The notes: generated by a model from the sequence alone, not told the origin. A DNA stretch of 64,000 nt from Bifidobacterium simiarum (GCF_002802905.1 NZ_PEBK01000001.1:186001-250000); one strand, 5' to 3'. Counted from the first letter of the stretch, positions 26,666-36,608 are shown. Numbers and translations are program-made.

Positions 26666-29600
26666 ATGCTGCAGGTAATCGAAAACCGCAACTACCACGC
26701 GGTCATAGATTCCGTAGAGACCAAGACCGTCGACGGCGTCACCAGCACCATCATCAAGGGATGGGCGGTGGACGCCGTGCGCAACGACACGCTGAAGGTC
26801 TCCATCAGCGAGGAGGGGACCGTCGGACGCGTGCCCCGAGCCGATCTGAAGACCATCCACTCCCTGAAGGACGGGGTGAACGCCGGATTCCAGATCACGG
26901 TGCCGGGCAGCGTGAACGTGGTGCACATGCACTTCGACTCGCCGGGCGGACGAGTGACCAAGACGCTGAACATCCGCAATACCGAGCTGAAGCTGCTGCT
27001 GACCTACCGGTACCTGCAGTTCAGGCACCTGCTGCACTACATCTCCCACGCGTGGACGCCGAAGGGCATGAAGGCCCTGATCAAGGCCGTGCGACGCCGG
27101 TTCACCAAGCAGCAGTCGTTCTACGAGGGGTGGATCTCCAACCACGAGACCATGACCCGCGAGCAGGCCAGTGAGATCGCCGCCGGATTCTCCAGGAAGC
27201 CGCTGATCTCCATCGTCACCCCCGTGTACAACGTGGACGAACGCTGGCTGACGGCGTTCGTCAGGTCCGTGCAGAACCAGTGGTATGACAACTGGGAGCT
27301 GTGCCTGGCCGACGACCATTCCCCGGCCCCGCACATCCGCCCGCTGCTGGAGCGTCTCGCCGCCGAGGACAAGCGCATCAAGGTCGTGTTCCGCAAGGAG
27401 AACGGGCAGATCTCCCGAGCCACCAATTCGGCGATCGAACTGGCCTCCGGCGACTACGTGGGCTTCATGGACAACGACGACGAGCTCGCCCCGCAGGCCC
27501 TGTTCGAGGTCGTCCGCACGCTCAACGAGAACCCGGACGTCGACTTCATCTACACCGACGAGGACAAGGTGACCGAGGAGGGCATCCGCTTCGACCCGTT
27601 CTTCAAGCCGGGATGGTCGCCGAACCTGCTGCTCGGCCACAACTACATCACGCATTTCGTCGTGGTCTCCCGCGACCTGCTCGACAGGGTCGGTCCGCTG
27701 CGCAGCGACTACGACGGCAGCCAGGACTACGACTTCGTGCTGCGCGCCACCGAGCAGGCGAAGGCGGTGCACCACATCCCGCAGATGCTCTACCACTGGC
27801 GTACGCTGGCCAGTTCCGTGGCCGGCGACCCGCGCAGCAAGATGTACGCCTACGAGGCCGGACAGAAGGCCATCGAGGCGGCGCTGGAGCGTCGGGGCAT
27901 CGACGCCGAGGTCACCATGCTCGACAACCTCGGCACCTACAAGGTGGACTACCGCAGCGAGGACCCCGCCGTCACCGTGATCGCCTCCTCGTACACCGAC
28001 GAGCAGTTCGACCGCCTGCGTGGCACGACCTCGTACCCGTCCGTCGAATTCGTGCGCGTGAAGGGCGACGAGATCCATCAGGCCGCCGATCAGGCCTCCG
28101 GCGACTATCTGGTGTTCCTCGACGCCGTAATGCCGCAGTCCGCCTCCTGGCTGAGCGAGATGGTGAACTACACGCACGGGCCGAACGTCGGCATCGTGGG
28201 CGGCAAGATCTTCGACCATCACAAGCGCGTGGTCAACGTGGGCGTCACGCTTCGCGCCCTGAAAAGCGGCGAGCCGTTCGAAATGCGCGGCGAGTGGGAC
28301 GAGGGCATCGGCTACTACTTCCGCGACCTGCTGCCCCGCGAGATGTTCGCGGTCACCGAGGAGTGCCTGCTCATCTCCCACAAGGACTACGAACAGCTCA
28401 AGGGCTTCAACACCGGACTCAAGCCGGGCCTGCGCGGCATCGACCTGAGCATGAGGCTCACCCGCACCAACGGCAAGTCGGTGCTCTGGCAGCCGTATTC
28501 GACGTTCACCGACCTGAAGAAGACCCCGCTGACGCTCGCGCCGGCCGACGTGAACGCCTACCTGAAGAACCGCCAGCAGCTGACCGACCGGTTCTCCTCG
28601 GCATGCTTCCCCGAATCCGGTTCGAAGCAGGACGGCATCGTCTACTCCATCGACACGGTGGAATGGACGTCCAACGGCCGTCAGCTCAAGATCACCGGCT
28701 GGGCCACCGACCTGCACGACAGCGAGGACGTGGAGATCTCCCTCGGCAGCTGCCCGGGAGTGCGCCTCGACGAGTGCACGCGTTCCCTGCGCGCCGACGT
28801 GAACCTGTCCCTGCCGGTGCCGGCCAACTCGCTGCTGGGCTTCACCCTGCTCGTCGGCGTGCCGGGAGGCCGTCAGTCCATGCGCACGAACTCCGTGCCG
28901 ATGGTGCTCAACACGTCCACCGACCAGCGGATCGTCAAGGTTCCCGTGGAGCGGTCCAAGTTCCGCGAGGATCTCAAGAAGTTCATCCGCAAGGTCAAGC
29001 TGCTGCGTCACCCGCGCAGCACCGGCAAGCGCCTGATCGAGAAGTACTGGGCCCCCCGCTGGCAGAAGCAGGCCTACCAGCGGCTCATCGCCAAGACCGA
29101 GCATTATGATCCCACGCAGGTGCAGGCCGAGATCGCCGGGTTCAAGTACCGTCCGCTGATCTCCATCGTCACCCCCGTGTACAACGTGGACGAGCAGTGG
29201 CTGCGCAAGTGCGTGCAGTCGATCCGCAACCAGTACTACGACAACTGGGAGCTGTGCCTGGCCGACGACCACTCCAGCAAGCCGCATGTGCGCCCGCTGA
29301 TGGAGCGACTGGCCGCCGAGGACAAGCGCATCAAGGTCGTGTTCCGCGAGGAGAACGGCCACATCTCCCGTGCCACCAACTCCGCGTTGGAGATCGCCAC
29401 CGGCGAATTCGTCGGCCTTATGGACAACGACGACGAGCTGCCGCCGCAGGCCCTGTACGAGGTGGTCCGCGCGCTCAACGCCGACCCGAAGCTGGACCTG
29501 ATCTACACCGACGAGGACAAGATCGACGAGGAGGGACATCGTTCCGACCCGCATTTCAAGCCGGACTACGCCCCCGACCTGCTGATGAGCACCAACTACA

Positions 29601-30763
29601 TCAGCCACTTCGGCGTCTACCGCCGGTCGATCGTCGAGGAGATCGGCGGCCTGCGCGTCGGCTACGAAGGCTCGCAGGACTACGACCTGACCCTGCGGTT
29701 CGTGGAGAAGACCACGCCGGAGCATATCCACCACATCCCGAAGGTGCTGTATCACTGGCGTACGCTCGCCACGTCCACCGCGTCGAGCGGATCGGCCAAG
29801 AGCTACACGTCGGACGCCGGTCTGCGCGCGCTGGAATCCGCGATCGAACGCCGGGGCATCGACGCGACCGTCCAGTCCGCGGGTCCCAACGGCATCTACA
29901 ACGTGCACTACGCCATCAAGGGCCAGCCGCTGGTGTCGGTGGTGATCCCCACGAAGAACGGCTACGACAACGTGGAACGCTGCGTCAGCTCGATCATCAA
30001 GAAGACCACCTACCCGAACTACGAGATCGTGCTCGCCGACAACGGCAGCACCAATCCGCACATGTTCGAGCTGTACAAGCGGTTCGAGGAGGAGCTGGGC
30101 GACCGGTTCCGCGTCGAGGAGATCGACATCCCGTTCAACTTCTCGCGCATCAACAACCTCGCCGCCAAGACGGCGAAGGGGGAGTACCTGCTCTTCCTCA
30201 ACGACGACACCGAGGTGATCGCCCCGGACTGGATGACGCGGATGCTCTCGTTCGCTCAGCTCGACCGCGTCGGCGTGGTCGGTGCGAAGCTCTACTACCC
30301 GACGGAGACCATCCAGCACGCCGGCATCGTGCTCGGCCTGGGCGGCGCCGCCGGACACATCCAGGTGGGATTCCCGCGCGGATACCTCGGCTACTTCGGC
30401 CGACTGATCGAAAACGTCAACTACTATGCGGTGACCGCGGCCTGCTGCATGGTGAAGGCCGATGACTTCTGGGCCGTGGACGGCTTCGACGAGAAGCTGG
30501 CCGTGGCGTACAACGACGTGGACCTGTGCATCCGCATCCACGACCGGCTCGGACGGGATAACGTCTGGGCCCATGAGGCGGAGCTGTACCACTACGAGTC
30601 GGTGACCCGCGGCTACGACGTCAAGAGCCGGGAGAAGAAGGCCCGACTCGACCGCGAATCCGCTAAGTTCCGGGAGAAGTACGGTGCGATCGTCGAGAAC
30701 GATCCGTACTACAACCCGAACCTGTCGCGCACGTCCGGCAACTTCTGGGTGCGCAAGGTGTGA
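26666..30763 (+). CDS. Multidomain family 2 glycosyltransferase with internal duplication
   Basis: A 1365-residue protein. Two similar halves each hold a beta module with GWAxD (KGWAVDA ~30; ITGWATDL ~675), a GT2 domain (PLISIVTPVYNVDE at ~178 and ~829, each with LADDHS and MDNDDE) and a second GT2-type domain. The last one (~1087-1365) is intact (VVIPTKNG, ADNGST, FLNDDTEV, YNDVDLC). Its counterpart in the first half (~433-640) is degenerate: the metal site reads FLDAVMPQ. ATG 26666 follows GAGAGG. The place after wzm-wzt suggests it builds or elongates the exported polymer. The linker 26590-26665 has short AACAGAGCGA repeats. Confidence 0.9.
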   Translation: MLQVIENRNYHAVIDSVETKTVDGVTSTIIKGWAVDAVRNDTLKVSISEEGTVGRVPRADLKTIHSLKDGVNAGFQITVPGSVNVVHMHFDSPGGRVTKTLNIRNTELKLLLTYRYLQFRHLLHYISHAWTPKGMKALIKAVRRRFTKQQSFYEGWISNHETMTREQASEIAAGFSRKPLISIVTPVYNVDERWLTAFVRSVQNQWYDNWELCLADDHSPAPHIRPLLERLAAEDKRIKVVFRKENGQISRATNSAIELASGDYVGFMDNDDELAPQALFEVVRTLNENPDVDFIYTDEDKVTEEGIRFDPFFKPGWSPNLLLGHNYITHFVVVSRDLLDRVGPLRSDYDGSQDYDFVLRATEQAKAVHHIPQMLYHWRTLASSVAGDPRSKMYAYEAGQKAIEAALERRGIDAEVTMLDNLGTYKVDYRSEDPAVTVIASSYTDEQFDRLRGTTSYPSVEFVRVKGDEIHQAADQASGDYLVFLDAVMPQSASWLSEMVNYTHGPNVGIVGGKIFDHHKRVVNVGVTLRALKSGEPFEMRGEWDEGIGYYFRDLLPREMFAVTEECLLISHKDYEQLKGFNTGLKPGLRGIDLSMRLTRTNGKSVLWQPYSTFTDLKKTPLTLAPADVNAYLKNRQQLTDRFSSACFPESGSKQDGIVYSIDTVEWTSNGRQLKITGWATDLHDSEDVEISLGSCPGVRLDECTRSLRADVNLSLPVPANSLLGFTLLVGVPGGRQSMRTNSVPMVLNTSTDQRIVKVPVERSKFREDLKKFIRKVKLLRHPRSTGKRLIEKYWAPRWQKQAYQRLIAKTEHYDPTQVQAEIAGFKYRPLISIVTPVYNVDEQWLRKCVQSIRNQYYDNWELCLADDHSSKPHVRPLMERLAAEDKRIKVVFREENGHISRATNSALEIATGEFVGLMDNDDELPPQALYEVVRALNADPKLDLIYTDEDKIDEEGHRSDPHFKPDYAPDLLMSTNYISHFGVYRRSIVEEIGGLRVGYEGSQDYDLTLRFVEKTTPEHIHHIPKVLYHWRTLATSTASSGSAKSYTSDAGLRALESAIERRGIDATVQSAGPNGIYNVHYAIKGQPLVSVVIPTKNGYDNVERCVSSIIKKTTYPNYEIVLADNGSTNPHMFELYKRFEEELGDRFRVEEIDIPFNFSRINNLAAKTAKGEYLLFLNDDTEVIAPDWMTRMLSFAQLDRVGVVGAKLYYPTETIQHAGIVLGLGGAAGHIQVGFPRGYLGYFGRLIENVNYYAVTAACCMVKADDFWAVDGFDEKLAVAYNDVDLCIRIHDRLGRDNVWAHEAELYHYESVTRGYDVKSREKKARLDRESAKFREKYGAIVENDPYYNPNLSRTSGNFWVRKV

Positions 30764-30799
30764 GATAAGACCGTGTGAAACGGACCGTATGAAACGAAA

Positions 30800-31012
30800 G
30801 TGGGGGTGGCCGGGCGGCCTTCGGGCGTCGTCTGGCCACCCCCACCCGGCTTTGCCGGGAGCCCCCGCCGCACAATTCGTCGGGGGCGGGTGTGTGTTGC
30901 TCCCGCCGGACGAACAGTCCGGTGGACTGTTCGTGGCAGTGCGCTCATAGGAGCGCACGTCGCACAATTCGTCGGGAGCTGGCTCGCGTCAGCGAGACTG
31001 AGGGTGGTCGAG
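30800..31012. repeat. Structured intergenic repeats, copy 3
   Basis: A 12-bp stem (GTGGGGGTGGCC at 30800-30811 with GGCCACCCCCAC at 30834-30845) could terminate the glycosyltransferase transcript. The segment 30900-31012 aligns with 9111-9222: stems GAACAGTCC/GGACTGTTC, TGCGCTC/GAGCGCA and CTCGC/GCGAG, ending ACTGAGGGTGGTCGAG. Stem sequences differ between copies but pairing is kept. Confidence 0.8.
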
Positions 31013-31041
31013 CGGTCCGGCATTGGGCGGAATACTGAGGG

Positions 31042-32292
31042 CTAGAAGCCGGTGCTGGTGGGCTTGGGGTAGTACCTGCCGAACTTGCGGTACTGGTTGA
31101 GCTCGGATTCCATGAGGTACAGCCAGCGCTTCGGCCCGCCGTCCTTCGGGTTGCGCTGCGGGCTGATGCGTCCGGCCTTCTGCAGGCGCTTCACCTGCGC
31201 CCTGAGCTTCGGATCGACCACGTAGCGCAGCAGCAGACGGTTCGGGATGATCGAGTACAGCACCTCGCGGCTGGCCGTGCGCGGCGCCTGCGGCTGGCCT
31301 TCGATCACGTCGGAGACCAGCACCTGCATCGGGTTGATGCCGGCGCCGTACACGTAGAAGCTGTTGCGGCCGATGCGGGGGTTCACCTCGAGGAAGTAGA
31401 ACGTGCCGGTGTGCGGGTCTCGCTTGACGTCGAAGTTCGCGAACCCGTGGTAGTCGATGGCCTCCAGGAACCGGCGGGCCGGTTCGAGGATGTCGTCGAT
31501 CGGCTCGGTGATCATCGCGCACGGATTGCCCAGCGTGGCGGGATGATGCTCCTCGAGCAGCACATGAGCTGAGCACAGCATCGACACCTTGCCGGTGGAA
31601 TCCACGTACGCGGTGACCGAATACATGCCGGTGTCGTCGCCCTCCACCAGCTCCTGCGCCACGAAGGTGTCGCGGAACCCGGCCCGGGCCAGCGTATGCC
31701 ACAGTTCGGTGAGCTGCTCGGGGGTGTCGATGCGGTACACCTTCTGCCTGCCCTCGAACGTGAGGTTCTCGTACTGCGAGCTGTCGGCGGGCTTGGCCAC
31801 CACCGGGAACCGCAGGTCGCCCGGCGTGGGCTGCGGCTGCCAGCCGCTTTCGCCGGCGCCGGAGAAGTCCTCGTAGAACGACTTCGGCACGGGCATGCCG
31901 CGTTCAACGGCCAAACGCTCGAACTCCTGCTTGTCGCTCACCCGTTCGATCGTCTCCAGCGAGGGGATCGGCAGCATGTAGTACTGCTCCAGCGCCTCGC
32001 GATGCGACGCCAGCACATGGATGCGCCAGTCGGTGTTGGCCAGCAGCAGCAGCTTGCGGTTCGGATTGCGTCCCTTGAGATCGGCGCCGATGCGCAGCAG
32101 CTCCTCGACGAGCGGCTCCTCCTCGTTGGCGCGGGAGAACTCGTGGCGGGTGAGGATCTTCGAATCCCTGATGGCGCTCGGATTGTAGGCGGTCACCAGA
32201 ATCGGTTTCACGCCGTAGGCGTCGTTAAGCTCACGGGCCAGCGCATACGCGCCCAGATCGCCGCCAAGAATCACCGGCTGGAAAGATGCCAT
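31042..32292 (-). CDS. ATP-grasp carboxylate-amine ligase (possible D-aspartate ligase-like, peptidoglycan bridge)
   Basis: A 416-residue ATP-grasp protein. The start at 32292 has AGGA 9 nt upstream; an upstream in-frame ATG (32361) lacks one. The N-terminus FQPVILGGDLGAYALAREL resembles the Rossmann-like start of the D-Asp ligase family that charges the Lys side chain of peptidoglycan precursors. The ATP-grasp core (~120-330) has FPVVAKPADS, AQELVEGDD and FYFLEVNPRIGRNS (metal-binding Glu and Asn). Many such ligases have other substrates, so the D-Asp role is inference from sequence and from FemAB and MurE nearby. Confidence 0.75.
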   Translation of the reverse strand: MASFQPVILGGDLGAYALARELNDAYGVKPILVTAYNPSAIRDSKILTRHEFSRANEEEPLVEELLRIGADLKGRNPNRKLLLLANTDWRIHVLASHREALEQYYMLPIPSLETIERVSDKQEFERLAVERGMPVPKSFYEDFSGAGESGWQPQPTPGDLRFPVVAKPADSSQYENLTFEGRQKVYRIDTPEQLTELWHTLARAGFRDTFVAQELVEGDDTGMYSVTAYVDSTGKVSMLCSAHVLLEEHHPATLGNPCAMITEPIDDILEPARRFLEAIDYHGFANFDVKRDPHTGTFYFLEVNPRIGRNSFYVYGAGINPMQVLVSDVIEGQPQAPRTASREVLYSIIPNRLLLRYVVDPKLRAQVKRLQKAGRISPQRNPKDGGPKRWLYLMESELNQYRKFGRYYPKPTSTGF

Positions 32293-32523
32293 CTGCCAAT
32301 CCTCACTCACATATTCGCGTTCATGATCGATGCGTCCGACCGGCGAACGGCCGAACGCCAAACGTCTGCCATTCTACATTCCACCGCGTGCCCGGCGCAT
32401 GCCGTAACGTGCCCATCGGGTGAAACCTCGGCGTGCGTATGCGCGGCATGGCCGTAAGCTTCCCGGCGTTGGGCTAGATTGAAGGAAACGACGTCACATG
32501 CCCGCCGAAGGGAAAGAGGCCCG

Positions 32524-33780
32524 ATGAACCCCAGAACCGGTACCACCAGCACCACCAGCACCAACGGAGCCGTCAGCGCGGCCAATGCCGTGGGAACCGC
32601 ATCCGCGGCCTGCCGGGCCCTCGCCGAGCGTACGGGGACGAACGCCCGCGACTGGTATCCGGTGTTCAAGGCCCGCTACGGCATGCTCGTGGCGTTCGAG
32701 ACGCTGGCGGAACAGCGCGGCAGGGGAGCGGTCGCCACACAGCTGTTCACCTGCTGCACGGCCGTCGACCCGATCGTGACGGCGGAGCTCATCCCCGTCT
32801 ACGCCGACGTCGACGCCGATACGCTGGCGATCGACCCGAACCGGTTCGATCCCAAGGCCATCGCCGACCTGCGGGCGGTGATGCTGCAGCACACCTTCGG
32901 TCTGGTGGACGAGCTCTCCTCCGCGGCGCTCGCCGAACGGGCCCACGCCGTCGGCGCGCTGGTGATGGAGGATTGCGCCCACTGCGTGGGCCGCATGGCC
33001 CGGGACGAGCGCGGTCTGCCATTGGCCGACATCTCGATCCATTCGTTCGGCGTGGAGAAGATGCTGCCCACCCGGTTCGGCGGCGCGGTGTGGATCAACC
33101 CGCGTCTAGCCGCCGACGCCCCCGCGCTGGACCGTCAGCTGCGCAGCCGTCTCGCCTCGCTGCCGGCCCCTGACGGGCGGCTGGATGTGGTGACGAAGCT
33201 GTATGTCAATCAGAACCGCGTCTTCTCCCGTCTGGGAGGACTCGGCGGCTCCCTGCGCCGCACCTTCACCCGACTGGGATGGTACGAACCGCCGATCGCG
33301 GACGTCGAACAGCGGGGAGGGCTGGCCTACCGGCCGTTCGCATCCACCGCGTGGATCGACGGGAAGGCCGCGGCGGCATTGCATGATCTTGACGGCAACG
33401 AGGACTCCCGCCGCGCCATCGTGGGCGTGTACCGCCGCCGTCTCGCCGACTGCGCGGCATTGGAGATCCCCGGCGTCGCGCTCGACGGTCCGGCCCAGCC
33501 GCTGCTGCGCTTCCCGCTGTTCGCCGCGGACACCGCGACCGCCGACCGGCTGATCGAAGCGTCCCGGTCCGTCGGCGGCTACGCGGAACGCTGGTATCGT
33601 CCGGAACTGTTCCCCGGCGTCACCGACGAGCATGCCTATGGGCTCGACCGTCTGGACCGCGGCACCGTTCCCGTGTCGGACGATCTGGTGGCCCGGGCGC
33701 TGTGTCTGCCCACGGAACTGAGCGAGCAGCGCGCCGAAGCGATCTGCGACGCGCTGCTCGAATCACTGGATCGGCACTGA
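32524..33780 (+). CDS. DegT/DnrJ/EryC1/StrS-type PLP-dependent enzyme
   Basis: A 418-residue fold-type I PLP protein. The start 32524 follows AAGAGG by 5 nt; the in-frame start upstream at 32479 has no such site. MVMEDCAHCVGRM corresponds to the conserved Asp that binds the pyridine nitrogen, and SIHSFGVEKMLPTRFGG holds the Lys expected to bind PLP. Family members aminate keto-sugars or dehydrate them. No sugar-nucleotide partner gene is adjacent, so the substrate is unknown. The first ~20 residues are a low-complexity Thr/Ser run. It converges with the FemAB gene. Confidence 0.8.
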   Translation: MNPRTGTTSTTSTNGAVSAANAVGTASAACRALAERTGTNARDWYPVFKARYGMLVAFETLAEQRGRGAVATQLFTCCTAVDPIVTAELIPVYADVDADTLAIDPNRFDPKAIADLRAVMLQHTFGLVDELSSAALAERAHAVGALVMEDCAHCVGRMARDERGLPLADISIHSFGVEKMLPTRFGGAVWINPRLAADAPALDRQLRSRLASLPAPDGRLDVVTKLYVNQNRVFSRLGGLGGSLRRTFTRLGWYEPPIADVEQRGGLAYRPFASTAWIDGKAAAALHDLDGNEDSRRAIVGVYRRRLADCAALEIPGVALDGPAQPLLRFPLFAADTATADRLIEASRSVGGYAERWYRPELFPGVTDEHAYGLDRLDRGTVPVSDDLVARALCLPTELSEQRAEAICDALLESLDRH

Positions 33781-33871
33781 CCCTCAGGATCGACCGGTCA
33801 GTCAAACCAGTCTGCCCGATCCGGCCGGTCAGTCACACCGGTCAAAGCCACACCGGTCAGTCGGCCGGGAC

Positions 33872-34870
33872 TTACTTCCTCACCTTGCGGCGCAGCGACT
33901 GCAGCAGGGTGAGGGCCCGGTAGAAGCCCTTCTTGATCGGGATGTCACGGCCGGGGGCCACCGGGGTGATCTCCTCGGTGAACTTGGTCTTGAACTCGTT
34001 GAGGCCCTTAAGGCTGGGGGCGAAGTCGCTGCCGATGCCCATGAGATCGTATTCGGTGATGCCCTGCGCGCCGAGGATGCAGCACTCGTTGTACAGCAGC
34101 TTGTCGGTCACGTGCAGACGCATCACCTCGCTGCGCATGCCGGCGTAGTAGCGCACGGCGTGCTTGCCATTCACCGTCACGATCGACCAGGCGACCACGC
34201 GGTCGTCGATGCGGGCGGCGAACACGCGGCAATGATCCGCGCCGAGCGCCTCGATCATGTCGGAGTAGTCGGTGATCGGCGCCGGCGTGAACCCGTCGCG
34301 CTCGCCGGTCTCCACCATCACGTCGTAGTATTCGGAGAAATCCCTGATCGCCTGTGCGGTCTCGTCGGCGATGTCGGCCGGGCACTCGCGCAGCGACTTG
34401 CGCACGTCACGGCGGCCGCGGCGCTTCATGCGCTTCAGAATCTCCTCGTCGCCGCCGGTGACGTCGATCACCACGGTCTGGTTGTACGGCACGGTGGAGA
34501 GCACCGGCACGGTGCCGCCCTCGAACCACGTATCCAGACGCAGGAACACCTGACGCTTGTCGCGGGCCTTGACCATGGCGGCGATGGCGTCGATCGTCTC
34601 GCGCTCGGTGGCCTCGTCGGGCTTGTCGATCCACGCCGGGCCGTGCACCGAACGCAGATAGTGGTAGCCGTGGGTCTCCATGTCGATCAGCGACAGGAAG
34701 GCGATGGTCTCGCCGTCGCGCTTGATCAGGAACGCGCCGCACGGGGTGCGGCCGGGGATGTCCGCCTGGAAGTTCGCCCAGATCTCGGTCTGTTCGATCG
34801 GCAGCGTCACGCCGGCCTGCTCGGCGGCGGCCTCCATCGTCCTGAAATCGGTCTTCTCTACACTGATCAT
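33872..34870 (-). CDS. FemAB-family peptidyltransferase (peptidoglycan interpeptide bridge)
   Basis: A 332-residue double-GNAT protein of the FemABX/BacA type. EQTEIWANFQADIPGRTPCGAFLI and RSVHGPAWID lie in the first GNAT half; RRDVRKSLRECP, ETGERDGFTPAP and YDLMGIGSDFAPSLKGLNEFKTKF in the second match the lipid II-binding family. These enzymes use aminoacyl-tRNA to extend the side chain of Lys or Orn in the stem peptide. GGAGGAACGC precedes the ATG. It lies 89 bp after murE on the same strand. The 90-bp gap after its stop has several copies of ACCGGTCAGTC. Confidence 0.9.
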   Translation of the reverse strand: MISVEKTDFRTMEAAAEQAGVTLPIEQTEIWANFQADIPGRTPCGAFLIKRDGETIAFLSLIDMETHGYHYLRSVHGPAWIDKPDEATERETIDAIAAMVKARDKRQVFLRLDTWFEGGTVPVLSTVPYNQTVVIDVTGGDEEILKRMKRRGRRDVRKSLRECPADIADETAQAIRDFSEYYDVMVETGERDGFTPAPITDYSDMIEALGADHCRVFAARIDDRVVAWSIVTVNGKHAVRYYAGMRSEVMRLHVTDKLLYNECCILGAQGITEYDLMGIGSDFAPSLKGLNEFKTKFTEEITPVAPGRDIPIKKGFYRALTLLQSLRRKVRK

Positions 34871-34959
34871 GCGTTCCTCCGCGTTTTCTGGATCTGTTCT
34901 GGATCTGCGATTCCTAAGCCGTCACCGAGTGTACCAACGAATGGCCGGCGCGCCCGCGC

Positions 34960-36549
34960 TCACCGGGTTTCGTCACCGAGTTTGAACACTCGGGAGACGA
35001 TATGGGTGTCGCCCTCGTAGGGCACGTGCCGGCCACGGTCCTTCATCCACTGCTCCTCGCCCTTGCCTATCACCATGATCACGTTGGGCCGGCCGTCGCG
35101 CGCGCAGTGTTCGCGGGCGTCGGCGACGGCGGTTTCGATGGCCTCGGTGCGGTCGAGGATGATGCCCGCCTCGATGTTCGGGTCGGTGACGTAGCCGAGC
35201 ATCTGCCGGCACACGTCGATCACCGGTTCGGTGTCGGTGTCCTCGAAGGTGAGGATCAGCCTCTCCGCGCGGTGCTGGCAGGCGTCCACGATCTCCTTGC
35301 GCCGGTCCACCGCCTTGTCGCCGGCCGAACCGGTGACCACGGTGACGCGGGGGCGCTCCGCCCCGTAGCGCTCGTCGATGAAGTCCAGCAGGGCGCTCAC
35401 CGAGGCGAAGTTGTGGGCGTAGTCGACGATGGCGAGCGTGTTGGATTCGGTGTCCCGGAACTGTTCCATGCGCCCGGAGATGCGCACGGACTCCATGGCG
35501 TGCAGGGCGCGGGCCACGTCGGCGTCCGCGGGGTCGAAGCCCGCGGCCTTCACGAGCGCCACGGCGGCGGCTGCGTTGAGATAGTTGAAGTCGCCGTCGA
35601 GTCTCAGATGGAACGTGCCGAGGTCCCGCCCGTCAGCGGCGATCTCATAGGCGCTGTGCGCGGGGTCGACCGGCCATGCGATCACGTCGGCGGCGGTGCC
35701 CTCGTCCCGTCCGGCGTTGTGCAGGGCGAACGTGGAGACCTCGATGCCGGCGGCCGCGGCGTCCTCGCGGATCAGGTCGGCGTGGGCGCAGTCGGCGCCC
35801 AGTACCAGACGCTTCGCGTTGGCGACGATCTGCCGCTTGCAGTGCAGATAGTCCTCGAAGGTGGGGTGTTCGATCGGGCTGATGTGGTCGGGGGAGATGT
35901 TGAGGAACGCGGCCACATCGAAGGTCAGGCCGTAGACGCGGTCCACCTTGTACGCCTGCGAGGAGACCTCCATGACCAGATGGGTCATGCCGTGGTCGAC
36001 CGCCTGCCGCATCATGCGGAACGCGTCGAGCGACTCGGGTGTGGTCAGGTCCGACTCCACGTAGGTGTGGCCGTCCACGCAGTTGTCCACCGACGAGAAC
36101 AGGGCGGTGCGGTTGCCGTTGATCGCGTTGAGCACGGCCTGCGTGAAGTAGTTGGTGGTGGTCTTGCCCTTGGTGCCGGTGATGCCGATCACCGTCAGCT
36201 CGTCCTGCGGACGGCCGTAGAATTCGGCGGACAGCAGGCTCATCGCCTTGCGCACGTCGTTGACGATCAGCCCCACGGCGTGGGTGGCCGAGGAGTGGTC
36301 GGTCTGCGCCACGTAGGCCGCGAGTCCGCGATCGTCGATGCCGTCGAGATAGGCGGACCTGAACCGTCCCTTGCAGAACAGCAGGGATCCGGGGCTGACC
36401 GTGCGGGTGTCGTAGGTCACCGCCTCGAACGGCGTATCGGCGCCGTCGAAGCGATGCGGGTCGAGCGACCAGCGATCGTCCTGGATGATTTCGCGGAGCA
36501 GATGATGACGGGTGAGCAGCCGGGCTGCCGAGGCCAGTGTGAGTGCCAT
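34960..36549 (-). CDS. murE: UDP-N-acetylmuramyl-tripeptide synthetase (MurE-type Mur ligase)
   Basis: A 529-residue Mur ligase adding the third residue of the peptidoglycan stem. The P-loop GITGTKGKTT is at ~122-131, DLTTPESLDAFRMM, HLVMEVSSQAYKVDR and DYAHNFASVSALL follow the family pattern. The region that selects the diamino acid normally reads DNPR (meso-DAP) or DNPA/DDP (Lys); here it is LTFEDTDTEPVID, a different motif. Start 36549 has AAGGA 10 nt upstream. Position with FemAB and an ATP-grasp ligase suggests a module for the species-specific stem and bridge. Whether another murE sits in the dcw cluster cannot be seen here. Confidence 0.9.
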   Translation of the reverse strand: MALTLASAARLLTRHHLLREIIQDDRWSLDPHRFDGADTPFEAVTYDTRTVSPGSLLFCKGRFRSAYLDGIDDRGLAAYVAQTDHSSATHAVGLIVNDVRKAMSLLSAEFYGRPQDELTVIGITGTKGKTTTNYFTQAVLNAINGNRTALFSSVDNCVDGHTYVESDLTTPESLDAFRMMRQAVDHGMTHLVMEVSSQAYKVDRVYGLTFDVAAFLNISPDHISPIEHPTFEDYLHCKRQIVANAKRLVLGADCAHADLIREDAAAAGIEVSTFALHNAGRDEGTAADVIAWPVDPAHSAYEIAADGRDLGTFHLRLDGDFNYLNAAAAVALVKAAGFDPADADVARALHAMESVRISGRMEQFRDTESNTLAIVDYAHNFASVSALLDFIDERYGAERPRVTVVTGSAGDKAVDRRKEIVDACQHRAERLILTFEDTDTEPVIDVCRQMLGYVTDPNIEAGIILDRTEAIETAVADAREHCARDGRPNVIMVIGKGEEQWMKDRGRHVPYEGDTHIVSRVFKLGDETR

Positions 36550-36608
36550 GCTGCGGGTGTCCTTTCGTAGGTTCGTGAATGATTCTACCGACGTCACGGT
36601 CACCGACG

